NCBI GenBank assembly: GCA_008330645.1
Contig: VLTN01000006.1
Coordinates: forward strand, 732,536-796,535
From: Cafeteria roenbergensis
Lineage: Eukaryota; Sar; Bigyra; Bicosoecida; Cafeteriaceae
Length of the DNA: 64,000 nt
Reading direction: 5' to 3'
Under the pieces are notes generated by a model that ran no database searches, was not told the origin of the DNA, and worked only from the letters and a program-made list of their open reading frames with translations. A program made the position numbers and the translations under genes. Of this stretch, positions 21,879 to 32,700 are shown one piece after another (the stretch's first letter is position 1; each line of letters begins with the position of its first letter).

Positions 21879-23583
21879 ATGGCGCTTGTTTGGATCAAGT
21901 TTGGCGAAGGTGAGCGCAACTGCGCGTGAGCAGCGAGCGAAGGCGGCCCCGCCGGACAGTTGCTGGCGGAGTCGTGCTTGCGCGCCCCAGCATTTGCTCC
22001 CGTCCCAACCCGGACGCCGCGTCGCGGGGGCGCCTTCGGTGTTGCGCGCTTCTCGCCGAGCCCAACGGGGTCCTGGCAAGCGGCCTCACCGCTCCCGGCG
22101 CTCGCTCGCTCGTCCGGTGGACGCGCGCGAGCCCGTTGGGCGTCGCCCGGCCGCGCGCACAAGGTCACCCCAAGCCCCATCCCCGTGTCCGCCAACCCAC
22201 CACTCGCTTGCAGAGGTGGATGGAGCGCCCGGGCGCCCGTTCAGCGTGCAAGCCCCGCTTGGCAGTGTCTTGTCAAGCGCTCGAGCGGCTGCAGTTCGCG
22301 CTGCGGAGGCGCGGCTGCGTCAACTGTCCTCCGACAACTCGGCCGAGGCCGCCTCCCTGGAAGCCCGGGCATCGGCGCTTCGGTCGGCGATCGAGTTTCA
22401 CTCCACTGCGCAGAGCTCGGACTCTGCCGCGGAGGGCGAGGAGGCGGAGGACCCGGTGCGCTTCGAGAGGGAAGAGCTGGCCGAGCTGGAGGCTGCAATT
22501 GGGAAGGCTGTCGCGCTGGCGGGGGCCCTCCGGCGAGCGGAGGTGCCGCTGCGGCGGCTGAAGCAGCAGGTCCTTGCATGGCGCGCCTCGCTGGACGAGG
22601 GCGGTGACGCCGGCGCTGAGCTCCCTGCCGACGCCACCAGCCTTCTCGCCAGCGCGCACGCCCCCTCGTCAGCGGGGCACACGCCGCCCACAGACGGCGC
22701 TGCGGCGGGGGACGCCACCACCACCGGCGCGGGACAGGGGACTCTGGCAGCTGCGCTGGAGGCGGTGCGGGAGGCCAGGCTGCGGTGGGCCGCTTGCTGG
22801 AAGGGGGTGGGCCTCGTCCCGGGGGCAAAACCTTTCGATGCGGCAGCGGCGGGCGGCAGCCCCTCCTCTGCAGCAGAGCCGGCAGAGCCTGCTCCCGCGC
22901 CAAAGAAGGGTGGCAAGGGCGGCGCATCCGCCCCAGCCGCTCCGCCCGCCGACGTCGCGCCCGCCGGCCAGCCCATGTCAGCCGACGGCATGCCGCTGGC
23001 AGAGCGCCCCCCCTCGCCGCCGGCCGACGCTGGCGACGCCACGGCGCCGGCCACGTCAGAGGACGAAGCAGTGACTGCTCTGCGAGAGGCCGACGACGCG
23101 CTGGTGACCGGCGACTTCGCGGGCGCAGCGGCCGCTGCCCGCCGCGCCACTGCCTGGCTCGCCGCCCGCGCCGCTCAGCTGGACGGCCCGGCGTCTGCCA
23201 GCCTCGCGGCTGGCGCGACTTACACCCTCGCCCTCACGCCAGCGCTGCCGAGCGCCTCAGAGGCGGCCAAGGCCCTGTCCGGAGGGGAGGCGGAGGAGTG
23301 GGTTCCGCGGCCCCCGCGGCGCAGGGCTGCCAGCAGAGCCGCCAGCCGCGGGCAGAGCAGAGGCGGGATGCAGTCCAGGGCGTCGGCGCGCCGGCCGGGC
23401 ACCAGCGGCCCCGCCGAGGCCCCTTCCGCGCTCTCCAGCGTGCCGCCTGTGGGCATGCTCTTCCGTGGCGGGCACAGGCCCTGCCCGCTCCTCTTCCGCC
23501 TTCCGCCTCCGACGCGGTCAGCGGATATTTTGCCGGCAAGGCAGCGCCGCGCTGCGGCAGCGCGTGCCTCCCACGATGCGTGA
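21879..23583 (+). CDS. Coiled-coil, Ala-rich protein of unknown function
   Basis: Two exons, 21879-21909 and 22214-23583 (466 residues). The first exon is 31 bp (MALVWIKFGE) and the 304-bp intron is GTGAGC...CTTGCAG, the clearest pyrimidine-rich acceptor in the window. After splicing, a heptad-like helical region (SSARAAAVRAAEARLRQL and onward to about residue 150) is followed by Ala/Pro-rich linkers with a short Lys-rich patch (KKGGKGG), then a second helical stretch (about residues 310-370), and an Arg/Ser-rich tail. No family was recognised. It lies head-to-head with Tim22 across 199 bp, so a shared promoter is likely. Confidence 0.65.
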
Positions 23584-24250
23584 GCTGTTGGCGTGTGACC
23601 CGCCTGGGTGGTGGGCGTCGCTGTGCGGCGCTGTGAGCGCCGCTGTGCGGCGCTGTGAGCGCCGCTGTGCGGAGCAGCGCGATCGCGCGCGCTTCGCCCA
23701 GGCTGCCGCACACCGAGTGCTGCTGCCGGACCTGCGAGGCCCTTGGATGGCCTTGGTGTGCGAGCAGCGGTCAGTGGAGTCCCCGGCCGGCAGGATTGCC
23801 AGTTTTCAAGCCGTGACGGCACGCAAACCGTGAGCGAATCGAGTTTGAAGCGAATGGGGCGGGGCGTGTGGCGCTGGGGTGCTCGTGGAAGCAAGATGGT
23901 GCGAAAGGCGGCAGCAGCAGCGGCGGCGGCGGCAGTGCCGTCTCGAAAACGCTGCGTTGCATCAGCCGATCAACGTTTCTGCCAAACCCGTGCCAGCACG
24001 CAAGGTCGCCGCCGCCACCCTGAACACCCGCAAAACGTGCGCGCAGCACCGGCCCGTAGTCAAACTGCACAAGGCTGCGCTGCAGCGCCGCCCCTGAGCG
24101 CAGCGCGTCGCTGCAAGAGTCGCCGCTTCTGGAGCCGGCGCTGGGGCATGCCGCCGCGCCCAGCACCCGCCCACCCGCCCGCACGGCACGGCGTAGCACG
24201 GCACGATGCCCGGACGTCTCGCGGCACCCAGCTGAAGGAGGGGGGGGGCT
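23584..24250. other. Convergent intergenic region
   Basis: 667 bp between convergent stop codons. It holds a 22-bp tandem repeat (listed separately) and a short CAG/CGG run near 23908-23936 inside an open frame with no protein-like features. I see no gene in it. Confidence 0.5.
23619..23672. repeat. 22-bp tandem repeat, about 2.4 copies
   Basis: Two perfect copies and a partial third of a 22-bp unit built from CGCTGTGCGG and CGCTGTGAGCGC, just after the stop codon of the coiled-coil gene. Confidence 0.85.
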
Positions 24251-25354
24251 CTACCTGCGCGCAGCGGCCTTGGAGGGCTTGCTCTTCCCAGGGTGCTTCT
24301 TCGTGTTGATGGTCACCCAGCCGTCAGCCGAAGCCTTGGGTCCGCCTGCTGACTTGGGCGCCGCGGCTGCGTCAGAGGCAGCAGGAGTAGGGGCGGAAGG
24401 GGCGGGCGCGGCAGGTGCGTCTGCGCCCGATGCGGCGGCCGCCGTCGCCGCCGCCGCCGCCGCGTCCTCCGCTGCCTTGGCCTTGATTGCGGCGTTGTGG
24501 GCAGCGACTGCAGCCTTCTTGTCTGCTTCGGCCTTCTTTGCGGCCTCGGCCTCGGCCGCGCCGCGCTTGACCCACTGCTTGGCCTCCTCGCCCATGGCTG
24601 AGAGCGCCCGGAGGATCTGCTTCCGCTGGCCGCGCAGCAGCGGCTCCCCGCGCACGTCGATGCCGTCCAGCACCAAGATGAGTGCGGTGGCGCGCTCGTC
24701 CAGCCAGCGCACCCGCCACGCGATGTCCTCGTCGCCCCAAGGGTCGGCCACCTTGGGAACGCGCAGGGGCGGCGCCTTGCGCGCGGCGTCGCGCAGCTTG
24801 CGAACCAGCCGCTTCGTGCGCTTGCGGTCAAAGTCGTTGGGCTCGCTTGCGCCGTTATCCAGCGCGGACTCGGCGTGGGGCGGGTCCAGCAGAATCGTGG
24901 CGCCGGACGACTTGGCCTTGCCCTTGGCAGCCAGCGCGCCGATATTCTTGAAGGCCATGGCGAGCTCCGCGCTGGCAGCCACTCGCGCCGCCGCAAGGCC
25001 GCCGTCCGAGCCGCTCCAGCCGTGCAACATCTTGCCCAGGCGCTCGGCCTCCTGCCAGGCCTGCTCGAGCGCGATGGGGATTTTGCGAACCTCGTTCAGC
25101 TTGGAGTTTTGCTTTGCCGACGCCTCCTCAGCGTGCGCGGCCACTGCCGCATAGCTGGCCCCGTCGGCCGACTTGGCGGCGCTTGCGGCCGCTGCGCCGC
25201 CCTTCTTCTTGCCGCCGCGGCTGCGCTTCTTGCGGGAGCCGGACCCGCTGCTGGAGCCAGCCCCTCCTGCCGCGGCTGCCGCCTTGTCTTGGGCCGGGGC
25301 CTTCGCGTCCGCCGCCTTGTCCGGAGTCGGCGCTGACGAGAACACGCCGCCCAT
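24251..25354 (-). CDS. BAG-domain Hsp70 co-chaperone, probably N-myristoylated
   Basis: Single exon, 367 residues from ATG at 25354. BAG domains bind the Hsp70 ATPase domain and speed nucleotide exchange. The diagnostic part is residues 218-263, with LVLDGIDVRGEPLLRGQRKQ resembling the LDGI...RxxRK pattern of BAG helices 2 and 3. Helices upstream (about residues 95-145 and 175-195) may complete the bundle. The start MGGVFSS fits the myristoylation consensus (Gly2, small residue at 6). A Lys/Arg patch (RKKRSRGGKKKGG, residues 41-53) follows and could aid membrane or RNA contact. The rest is Ala-rich coil ending in a basic tail. It shares a 210-bp divergent 5' region with the next gene. The BAG call rests on pattern recognition only. 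Confidence 0.6.
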   Translation of the reverse strand: MGGVFSSAPTPDKAADAKAPAQDKAAAAAGGAGSSSGSGSRKKRSRGGKKKGGAAAASAAKSADGASYAAVAAHAEEASAKQNSKLNEVRKIPIALEQAWQEAERLGKMLHGWSGSDGGLAAARVAASAELAMAFKNIGALAAKGKAKSSGATILLDPPHAESALDNGASEPNDFDRKRTKRLVRKLRDAARKAPPLRVPKVADPWGDEDIAWRVRWLDERATALILVLDGIDVRGEPLLRGQRKQILRALSAMGEEAKQWVKRGAAEAEAAKKAEADKKAAVAAHNAAIKAKAAEDAAAAAATAAAASGADAPAAPAPSAPTPAASDAAAAPKSAGGPKASADGWVTINTKKHPGKSKPSKAAARR

Positions 25355-25564
25355 GGTGCCCGGAAGTTCCTTCCGAGTCCCTGCGCGGGGCGTCGGTGCC
25401 GCTTGCCACGTTGCTCGACGCTGCAACATTGCAGGCGCCGCGGCCAATCTTGGGCGCTGGCAAACAATCGCGGGCCAGCCACTCCGGCAGAGCCGTGGCG
25501 CGCCGGGGTTGCTGGTTGGGCACCACCGCTCCGCGCGTCCCCCGCCCTGAGCGCTGCGCTTGCC

Positions 25565-28500
25565 ATGGAGACGACTGCGGCCTTGTCGCCGAGGTCGGCC
25601 AACCGTGGCTTTGCTTCTCCGCAGAAGCGGTGGGCCAGTTTCGCGTCCCCGCCGCTTTCCAAGGGGGGCGGTGCGCGAGGCGCAGGGCTGTCGCCTGCCG
25701 GAGTGCTCCTGTCGCCTTCCCGCGGCCGCCGCCGTCGCGTCTCCCTGAAGCACGAGGGCCAAGCAGGGGCCATGTTTGCGTCGCCGCAGCAGGCGGTGGC
25801 AGCGGACGCGGCCGCGAGGGCTCAAGTCGCTCGCGTGGAGCTAGCTGCCCGATCGCCGTCGGAGGTGTCAGTTCCCCTCACGGGCGGCGCCTCGCCCGCG
25901 ACCACGGGGCGTCACCCGGCAGCCGAGCCTGCATCGGCCAAGCACAGCGGCGCGGCGCGCGGCTCGGCCCTGGGAGCTGAGCTCAAGCAGGCGCCCGCCA
26001 CTGGTGGCGCGCGACCCCACCGCCTTCCGGGCTTCCGCTACGGCGGAGGCTGGAAGGGCGCGACGGCCCACCAGGCCCGCTCGGTGGCCGCATCCCACAG
26101 CCCGGGCACCAGCTCGCTCTGGGCGGGCGACGAGTGCGGCAGCCCTGTGGCTGCCTTGCGCCTTGACGACGGCGCGCTCGACGCCTGCGACGCGGCGGCC
26201 GCCGCGCCCGTCGCTTCTCGTTCGCCGGTGCCGCCGGCCGTGAAGCACGCCCAGCCCCTGCCAGCCACTTCCGCGCCGGTGCTGCTCGAGGGCAGCGAGG
26301 AAACGAAGGAACCGCAGTCGCCGGCCGCAGCTGTGGGGCAGGAAGATCATCGTCGTCACTCCGGTGCGGCTGGCACCGCCGGTGCCCCTGCAGCGCACGC
26401 TGCGGCGCGCTCCACCGTCCCGGCCATGTCGTCGCCTCTGCGCGGTCGCCCAGCAGGCTTGGCCTCGCCCCCGCTCTCCCGCCTCCGCAACCCTGCCACG
26501 CCGCTCGCCGGCGCGCACCAGGCCACTGTGACAGCTCACAACGCCGGCGGGTCGCCCTTCCCAGGCAACGGCTCCCCAGTGCCCGTGTTTGGCTCCCCAG
26601 GCGCCACGGCCCCGCCTGCGAGCGGTTTCGTGGCAGCCGCCGCGGCTCCAGGCGCCTCCCCGGCCCCCAGCGCGGCAACTCTCGGCAGCTTCGCGAGCCC
26701 CGGCGCTCCGGGAAGCGCGTTCAGCAGCCGAACGGGCGGCGGTCCCCGCAGCGGCCGCCGCCCCCGCCGCCGCCGCCGGTCGTCCATCGGCTCCCCCGCG
26801 GACTTTGTGCGGCCAGCCAGCGATGCGAAGCGCATCGCAGTGCAGGCAGCCGCGGCCATGTCCACGGACGACTGGGCCATGCCATCGGGCAGCAAGACCG
26901 CTGGCCGCGCAGCCGGGGACCGCAATGGCGGCGACGACGACGACGACGACGAGGGCGAGGAGGGCGGCTTCGAGGGCGTGGCTGGAACGGACGTGGCCAT
27001 TGCTCTCGAGGCGGCTGCGGGCCCCACCGCCTCGTCCTCGGCTTCCTCCGCGGCCTCCTTCCAGGCCGATGCGGTCGGAAGGCAGCGCCGCCTTTCCGCC
27101 GCTGGGGCCGCCCTCGCCAGGCAGCCTGCCGTGGCCGGCCCAGCAGCAGCAGCCGCGCCGTCTGCCACGGCACTGGCCCGGGGCCCTCCCAGTGCCAGCA
27201 GCCGCGGAAGCGCCTCCGTGTCCCACAGCCTCCGTCGCTCGGCCGCCGCGGGCGCGCTCCACGCCAACGCGGCCGCCGGCATGGTGGCCAGGCGCGCCAT
27301 GCACCAGGTTCTGCGCGGTTTCACGGCTCCTGCCCGAGACGGCACGCACGGTCCCTCCACCGGCTCCCTTCGAGGGGATGCTGTGCCGCTCGCCGCTGCA
27401 CACACCGCCTCTGCGCAGGCCATTGAAACCGCAACAGCAACGTCCCGCGGTGCGTCTGCTGGCGAGCCCGCGGCCAAGCCCGCTGCTGGAGCCGTGCGCT
27501 CGGCGCTGCCTGGCGTCGGGCCGCACGTTGGCGGGCTTCCCTCGGCCAAGGCCGGGGCCACTGCGCCAGGCGCTTCAAGGAAGGTTGGCGATGGCTCTGC
27601 TGAGTCTCGGGCGGCGGCGACGGCGGTGTCGGCAACACGGACCGCCGCGGGCGCTGCAACGACGGCGGCCGCTACCACGCACGAGCCCGTGTTCGGTTGG
27701 ACCGCGCGCCTTCGCCAGGCTGCCGCTGCCGCTGTGGGCCGGCGGCCACACGTGGCAGGTGCAGGGCTTGCTCGGGAAGCAGCCGAGGCTGCGCAGTCGA
27801 CGTCCAAGCACCTGTTCGACGAGCTCTGCCGCGCTGGGGACGAGGCTGGCGCGTGGCGGAGCCGCGCAACCCACCTGGAAGCCGAGCTCGCCGCGGCACG
27901 CGCGTCGCTCGCTGCCGAGCGGCGCAGGGCCGTGGGTCTCTCGACGCGTCTCGAGGATGCCCGCGACGAGGCCGCGGAGCTCGGCAGAGCGATCTCGGAA
28001 GAGCGCGCGGAAGGGTCCGCGGCGCGGGAGGAGGCCTCGCGGCTGAGCGAGCGTCTTGAGGTGGCCACGCAAGCCGTGGAGCAGCTTCAAGTGGCGCTCC
28101 TGCACGCCGGGGCGACGGCATCAGCCCACGCGGCAGCGGCGGAGGGCGCTCGGCGGACCAATCGAGTGGCGATGGCGGGCCGCCGGCTCGCCGAGCGGCG
28201 GGCAGAGTGTGCGGAGGAAGCGGCAGAGGCGGCCAGGGCGAAGGCCGACGGTGCTCTGGCCCGAGCGGATGCGTCGGCGGCGGCTGAGAGCGCGGCGGTG
28301 GAAGGCGCGAGGCTTGCAGAGGCGAGGGCGGCAGCCTCTGAGGCAGCAAGGACTGAGGCGGTTGCGGCGCGCGAAGCAGCCGAAGCGGGCACCGCCGCCG
28401 CACAGGCGGGACGATTTGCCGCCCAGGCGGAGGCGGCTCTGTCCCTCGAGCGGGCTGAGGCCGCCGAGGCAGCCGCTGCAGCGCTGATGGAGCGGCTGCA

Positions 28501-29449
28501 ACGCGCTGAAGCGTCGCTCGCGGCGTCCCGCGAAGCCTCTGCCCGGCTGCGCGACAGCGTGCTGGCCGCCGCTCGGCTGTCCGAGAAGGCGGGTCAGGAG
28601 GCATCGGCGCTGGCCGGAGCCATCGCGCAGGGCGCTTCTGTGATCGCCGCCGTCTCAGGCAAGCCCGCACTTCCGCCTGCCGCTTCGCACGCCAACGGGG
28701 AGGGCTGCGAGGCCAGGGGTCCTATGCGGGCCCGTGACGCTGCTTCACTGGCCAGCCGCATTGGGGACGTCGCGTGCGAGGTGCTCGTCGGCGTGTCGAG
28801 CCGCGCGGAGGCCGTGGCCTTTACTTTGGGTGCTGCCGCCCGCGACGCGCTTTGCGATGCCGACGACGCCAAGGCGCGCTCTGCCGGCCGCGCCACTGGA
28901 GTAGCTGCCCTGGTTCGGCACGAGGCGGCCGCTGTCGCTCGCGCTGCGGCGGACGCTGCCGAGCTGCGCCGCCTTGCGCAAGCCCCAGCAGACCTCGTGC
29001 GCGAAGCAGAGCTGGCAGAGACTGATGTGGAGCGTCAAGCAGCGGCCGCGACCGCGGAGGCGGCTGCAGCGGCAAAGCGGAGGACTTGGGCGGCTGACGC
29101 GCTGGCGCCTGCAGCTGCCTCCGTTCGCCCTGTGGCAAGCCGGCCGCTCTGTGTAGCCTCCACAGTGGTCGCCGTGTCTGTGGCTCCCGTCCAGCCAGTG
29201 TCGCGCCCTCGAGCAGTGCAGCACGTGACGACCTCCGAGCGGGTCTTGCCCGCGTCGCACCCTGCGCCTGCCAGAGACGTCACGCGGTCGGGGCTGTGGG
29301 CACGCGGATACGGACGAACCCTGGCCAAGACCATCGCTCGTTCCGCGCACGCTCAACAGCAGCAACTTGCAGAAGCAGCGTCAGCGAGGGCGGCCATGGC
29401 TCGGGCGGCTGCGGCAGCGCCGCAGCGCCGGAACACGCGCGTTTGGTGA
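25565..29449 (+). CDS. Large SP-rich, coiled-coil protein of unknown function
   Basis: Single exon, 1294 residues from ATG at 25565 (METTAALSPRS). The first 700 residues are disordered and carry many Ser-Pro sites in contexts such as FASPQKR, SPLRGRP and GSPADF, typical of proline-directed kinase targets. An acidic Asp/Glu run (GGDDDDDDEGEEG) lies about residue 455. From about residue 745 to 1050 the sequence is a long Ala/Arg/Glu coiled coil (for example ATHLEAELAAARASLAAERR). The C-terminus is basic. The layout suggests a nuclear or cytoskeletal structural protein. An upstream in-frame ATG at 25403 exists, but the sequence between is not protein-like and lies in the likely promoter shared with the BAG gene. 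Confidence 0.7.
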   Translation: METTAALSPRSANRGFASPQKRWASFASPPLSKGGGARGAGLSPAGVLLSPSRGRRRRVSLKHEGQAGAMFASPQQAVAADAAARAQVARVELAARSPSEVSVPLTGGASPATTGRHPAAEPASAKHSGAARGSALGAELKQAPATGGARPHRLPGFRYGGGWKGATAHQARSVAASHSPGTSSLWAGDECGSPVAALRLDDGALDACDAAAAAPVASRSPVPPAVKHAQPLPATSAPVLLEGSEETKEPQSPAAAVGQEDHRRHSGAAGTAGAPAAHAAARSTVPAMSSPLRGRPAGLASPPLSRLRNPATPLAGAHQATVTAHNAGGSPFPGNGSPVPVFGSPGATAPPASGFVAAAAAPGASPAPSAATLGSFASPGAPGSAFSSRTGGGPRSGRRPRRRRRSSIGSPADFVRPASDAKRIAVQAAAAMSTDDWAMPSGSKTAGRAAGDRNGGDDDDDDEGEEGGFEGVAGTDVAIALEAAAGPTASSSASSAASFQADAVGRQRRLSAAGAALARQPAVAGPAAAAAPSATALARGPPSASSRGSASVSHSLRRSAAAGALHANAAAGMVARRAMHQVLRGFTAPARDGTHGPSTGSLRGDAVPLAAAHTASAQAIETATATSRGASAGEPAAKPAAGAVRSALPGVGPHVGGLPSAKAGATAPGASRKVGDGSAESRAAATAVSATRTAAGAATTAAATTHEPVFGWTARLRQAAAAAVGRRPHVAGAGLAREAAEAAQSTSKHLFDELCRAGDEAGAWRSRATHLEAELAAARASLAAERRRAVGLSTRLEDARDEAAELGRAISEERAEGSAAREEASRLSERLEVATQAVEQLQVALLHAGATASAHAAAAEGARRTNRVAMAGRRLAERRAECAEEAAEAARAKADGALARADASAAAESAAVEGARLAEARAAASEAARTEAVAAREAAEAGTAAAQAGRFAAQAEAALSLERAEAAEAAAAALMERLQRAEASLAASREASARLRDSVLAAARLSEKAGQEASALAGAIAQGASVIAAVSGKPALPPAASHANGEGCEARGPMRARDAASLASRIGDVACEVLVGVSSRAEAVAFTLGAAARDALCDADDAKARSAGRATGVAALVRHEAAAVARAAADAAELRRLAQAPADLVREAELAETDVERQAAAATAEAAAAAKRRTWAADALAPAAASVRPVASRPLCVASTVVAVSVAPVQPVSRPRAVQHVTTSERVLPASHPAPARDVTRSGLWARGYGRTLAKTIARSAHAQQQQLAEAASARAAMARAAAAAPQRRNTRVW

Positions 29450-29732
29450 TTGGCTGCGTCCTAGCCCGGACTCGAGGTAAGGAACCGTCTGCAGAATGGC
29501 TATGCATGTTCTTTCCCGCGTGCATTTGCGTGCCTTGCTTTGTCTGGATCCGTGTGCATGTGGTGGCGCCCCGACCCTCGAAGGTGCGGCCTGGGCATGC
29601 GGTTGGCAGCATGTGCACTGTGCGGGACGCACACGAAGCGAAACAAAAACGCAGGTCAGTGTGGGGCTCCTTGACGGAGCATGAAAGCAGGCGAATGCCG
29701 CCGCAGGCAGTTTTGGAGGCATCCTCCCCCCT

Positions 29733-32700
29733 TCAATGCGCGTTTTGCCGAGTCAGGACCAGCCCTGCTGCCAGCCGATCGCGAGGCTCGCCCAACCTGC
29801 GAGTTGAGGTCACTGCGCTGGCCAGGGAGCCGAAGCTGCCGGTTGGTGACGCTCTCGACAGGTGAATGGGCAGCAACTCCCTTTCGCTGAGTCTCCGCGA
29901 TGGCTGTGGGGGAAGCGCCAGGCTGTGCTTGCTGATCCGCTCGGCGACGCCGGGCAGCTCACGCGCAGGAGCTGTGGACACCGCATGCCCGAATCGTTTG
30001 ACCACAGGTCTGTAGCCTCCGTTCCCCAGCGGAGCTCGAGCTTGAGCAATGCGCCTGGCGCATCTTCGGCATGAAATTGCAGCGGCTGTGTCACGGCCCA
30101 GGCCGCCGATCACTGCCGAGGCCATTGCCACGAGGAGCATGACGCTCAAAGCGAATGCCAAAAAGGCCATTGGGGCCACTGCCCGCTCCGCCAGCGCGAA
30201 GTCAACTGTGGCCGGGCCGACATCCGAAACTGCGAGCACTCCGGACGCCACGAGCTGCGACAGGTTGAGCCAAGCCGTCAGCGCGGTGAGCAGCAGGGTC
30301 AGAGCGCGAACCCATCTCTTCCAGGCGTGGCCAGGCGCGTAGGGCTGGTCGAAAACGACGATGGCAGCCATGAAACAGCACACAGCTGTGACGATGCTGC
30401 TCCCAAGCACCACAGATTGCACTGAGCGCACCGGAGATGCCGAAAGCAGCTGCGTGCTGATGCCAATGCACGCGATGGCCAGCATTCCAGCTGGAACGTG
30501 CCAGGCTCGAGATGGCTTAAAGTCTCGGCCGACGCAAGGGGACAGAGCGACGTCACCACGCACCACCTTGCTCGCACTCCGGGCAGCGTCACCGGCGGCC
30601 AGGGCAGCTGGGGTGCGACTGGAGCGCCTTGCCTCGCGAGTGGCCCTTGAAGCGGACCACAGGCTGCGCCCAGGTTGCCTCGCTGGCCTCCTGTGCTCGG
30701 CCTCTCCTCCGGGAGAGGCACTGGCGAAATTCTTGGCTGCTTTCGGCCACTTTCGTCCGTTCGACAGCAGGTCCCTGGCGACTGCTGCCGGCAGCGTGGC
30801 AAGCATGGGGTTTCGGGTGAGGCTGGCTCCCGCACCCGCACCGCGAGCCTTCGGAGTGGTCAAGTCTGAGCTGTGGTGCTTCAGGGAGCCGTGCCCGGCA
30901 TGTTTCGGCACGCGGGGGGTCATAGGGCTGAGCATCTGATGCTGGAGCAGGGACTCCGTCGCTGGACCGCTTGCGCTGGCATCGGTGGAGTGACTCTCGC
31001 TCGGCAGCGCCTGCGTCGACGCCGTCACTGCTTGCCGACTCGCTCGCCGCCGCTGGCTGCATCCTTCCAGTGACTGGTCCACCGAGCGGAATCTGCCGGG
31101 CGTCCGGTGCAGCGCGTTCCGTCTCCCAAGGTACGCACTTTGCGGCCGCAGGCTGACACTCCGCCGGGCGGTTGATGGCTGCTCGGCTTGGCTCAGGAGT
31201 GGCTGGCCCGCCATTCGCGGTCCGCGAGGCAGGCCAGCAGCCTGGTCCGATTCAAGGAGCCAGGCGATGCGGCGCTGCGTAAACAGCCAAACCCCGATGG
31301 GCAAGCCAGCCGCAACACAGACTGCAGCGGGGACCGCAAGCACCCACGCTCGGGTGTGTTCTGCCGTGCCGCACTGAATGTAGGGATTGGAAGCCATGAC
31401 CATGGCGCTCGCGCCGGCCGCGGAACGGTCTGGAACGCAGAACAGGACCGCGACGATGGTGTTGACGCCAAGCACGTACGTCACATTGGCCAACGTGAAG
31501 GCACGCGGGAGCAGTTTCTCAGCAGAGGAGGGGGCTGGGTGGACGCCTAAGTTGGCCCGTGTCTGCCCACAGCTGACGCACGCTGCGAGGCTGCCGACGA
31601 GAAGGGCTGCCAGAAGCACGCCGGCCAAGATGCCAGTTTCGACGGTCAGCTCAGGCAGCGAAAGGCACTTGGGGTGCACAGCCACGGAGGGAGACAGCTC
31701 AAAGACGGAAAGGAGAGCAAATGCCCGCCCAACGACTGGAGGCACTCCCGCTGCAAGCGACCTGGACACTTGAACCAGGGTCTGCAGTGTCAGCACCGCC
31801 CAGATGCCCAGCTGCGCTGCCTTTCCAGCCGCTCTTCCAGCCATGCTGCGGTCGCAGGCGAGGCGTGGAACGGAGCCTGTTGTGCGAATCAGGGCATCCA
31901 CTTCGGCGGCTGCGAAGGGAAGGGCCTCGTGGGCAGGCTGGCCGAGCTCCATCTGCAGCGCTGCCTTGGCCTTGACCAGAGCCTTGCGTCTATCAGCGCT
32001 CGGGGCCGAACACTGGAGCAGGCCGAAGAGGGACATTGAGCTGGCCACAAGCCCGACAGCAAGCCCGCCGTAGAGGCCCACAGGAATGAGGAGCAGCTCC
32101 AACGGAGTGCCCTCGGGGCACCTTGCGCAACCTTCCACGGGGTCTGGAAAGAAGCCGTGGTCACACGCTGCGCAGACCTCGCCGGTGAATCCTTCTCCGC
32201 ACCGGCTGGTTCCGGTCTCGAGATCCCATCCGGCGCAACGCCTTTCCGCAGGGGGCTGGCAGCGATGCACTGCTGCGTCGCCCTCCCTGCGCACCCAAAA
32301 GCCTGCAAGTGGCCACACCCGGAAGCCACCAGGACACACAGCACACGCTGGCTGCCCGGCTGGGCACAGCGCCGAGCAGGGCCGACATGCGTCACCAGAT
32401 CCGTGCGCACAAGCGAGCACTGCCGTCCCATCGATGCAGGCCTGGCCGGGCGCCTCGTAGCCGTCGCATTGATCCGCGAAGTAGACGGCTAGGGTCTGAG
32501 CAACAGGCGCTCCGCTGGCAAGCTGCAGGGTGCCGCCATCACCGTCGGGGAGCACGTAGCCCGCCGCCTCTGCGCCCGCTGCCAGGCTTGTCGTGGCTGC
32601 ATCGTGCGCCGCAATAGCGAATCCGTGGCTCGCAACTCGTGTGCGCTCGACTCCGACGAGGCAAAGTGCGACGGCGTCGCCTTCTGCAACGAGGTCTGGT

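Noticed and set aside
23743-24309. Plus-strand frame of 188 codons beginning MDGLGVRAAV
   Set aside because: It contains a CAG/CGG run and no protein-like pattern, and it runs into the 3' end of the BAG gene on the other strand.
1-29449. Bacterial contamination, given the GC content and metabolic enzymes
   Set aside because: Introns, NEK kinase, Tim22, uS10 and mitochondrial-type presequences are all on the same contiguous sequence.
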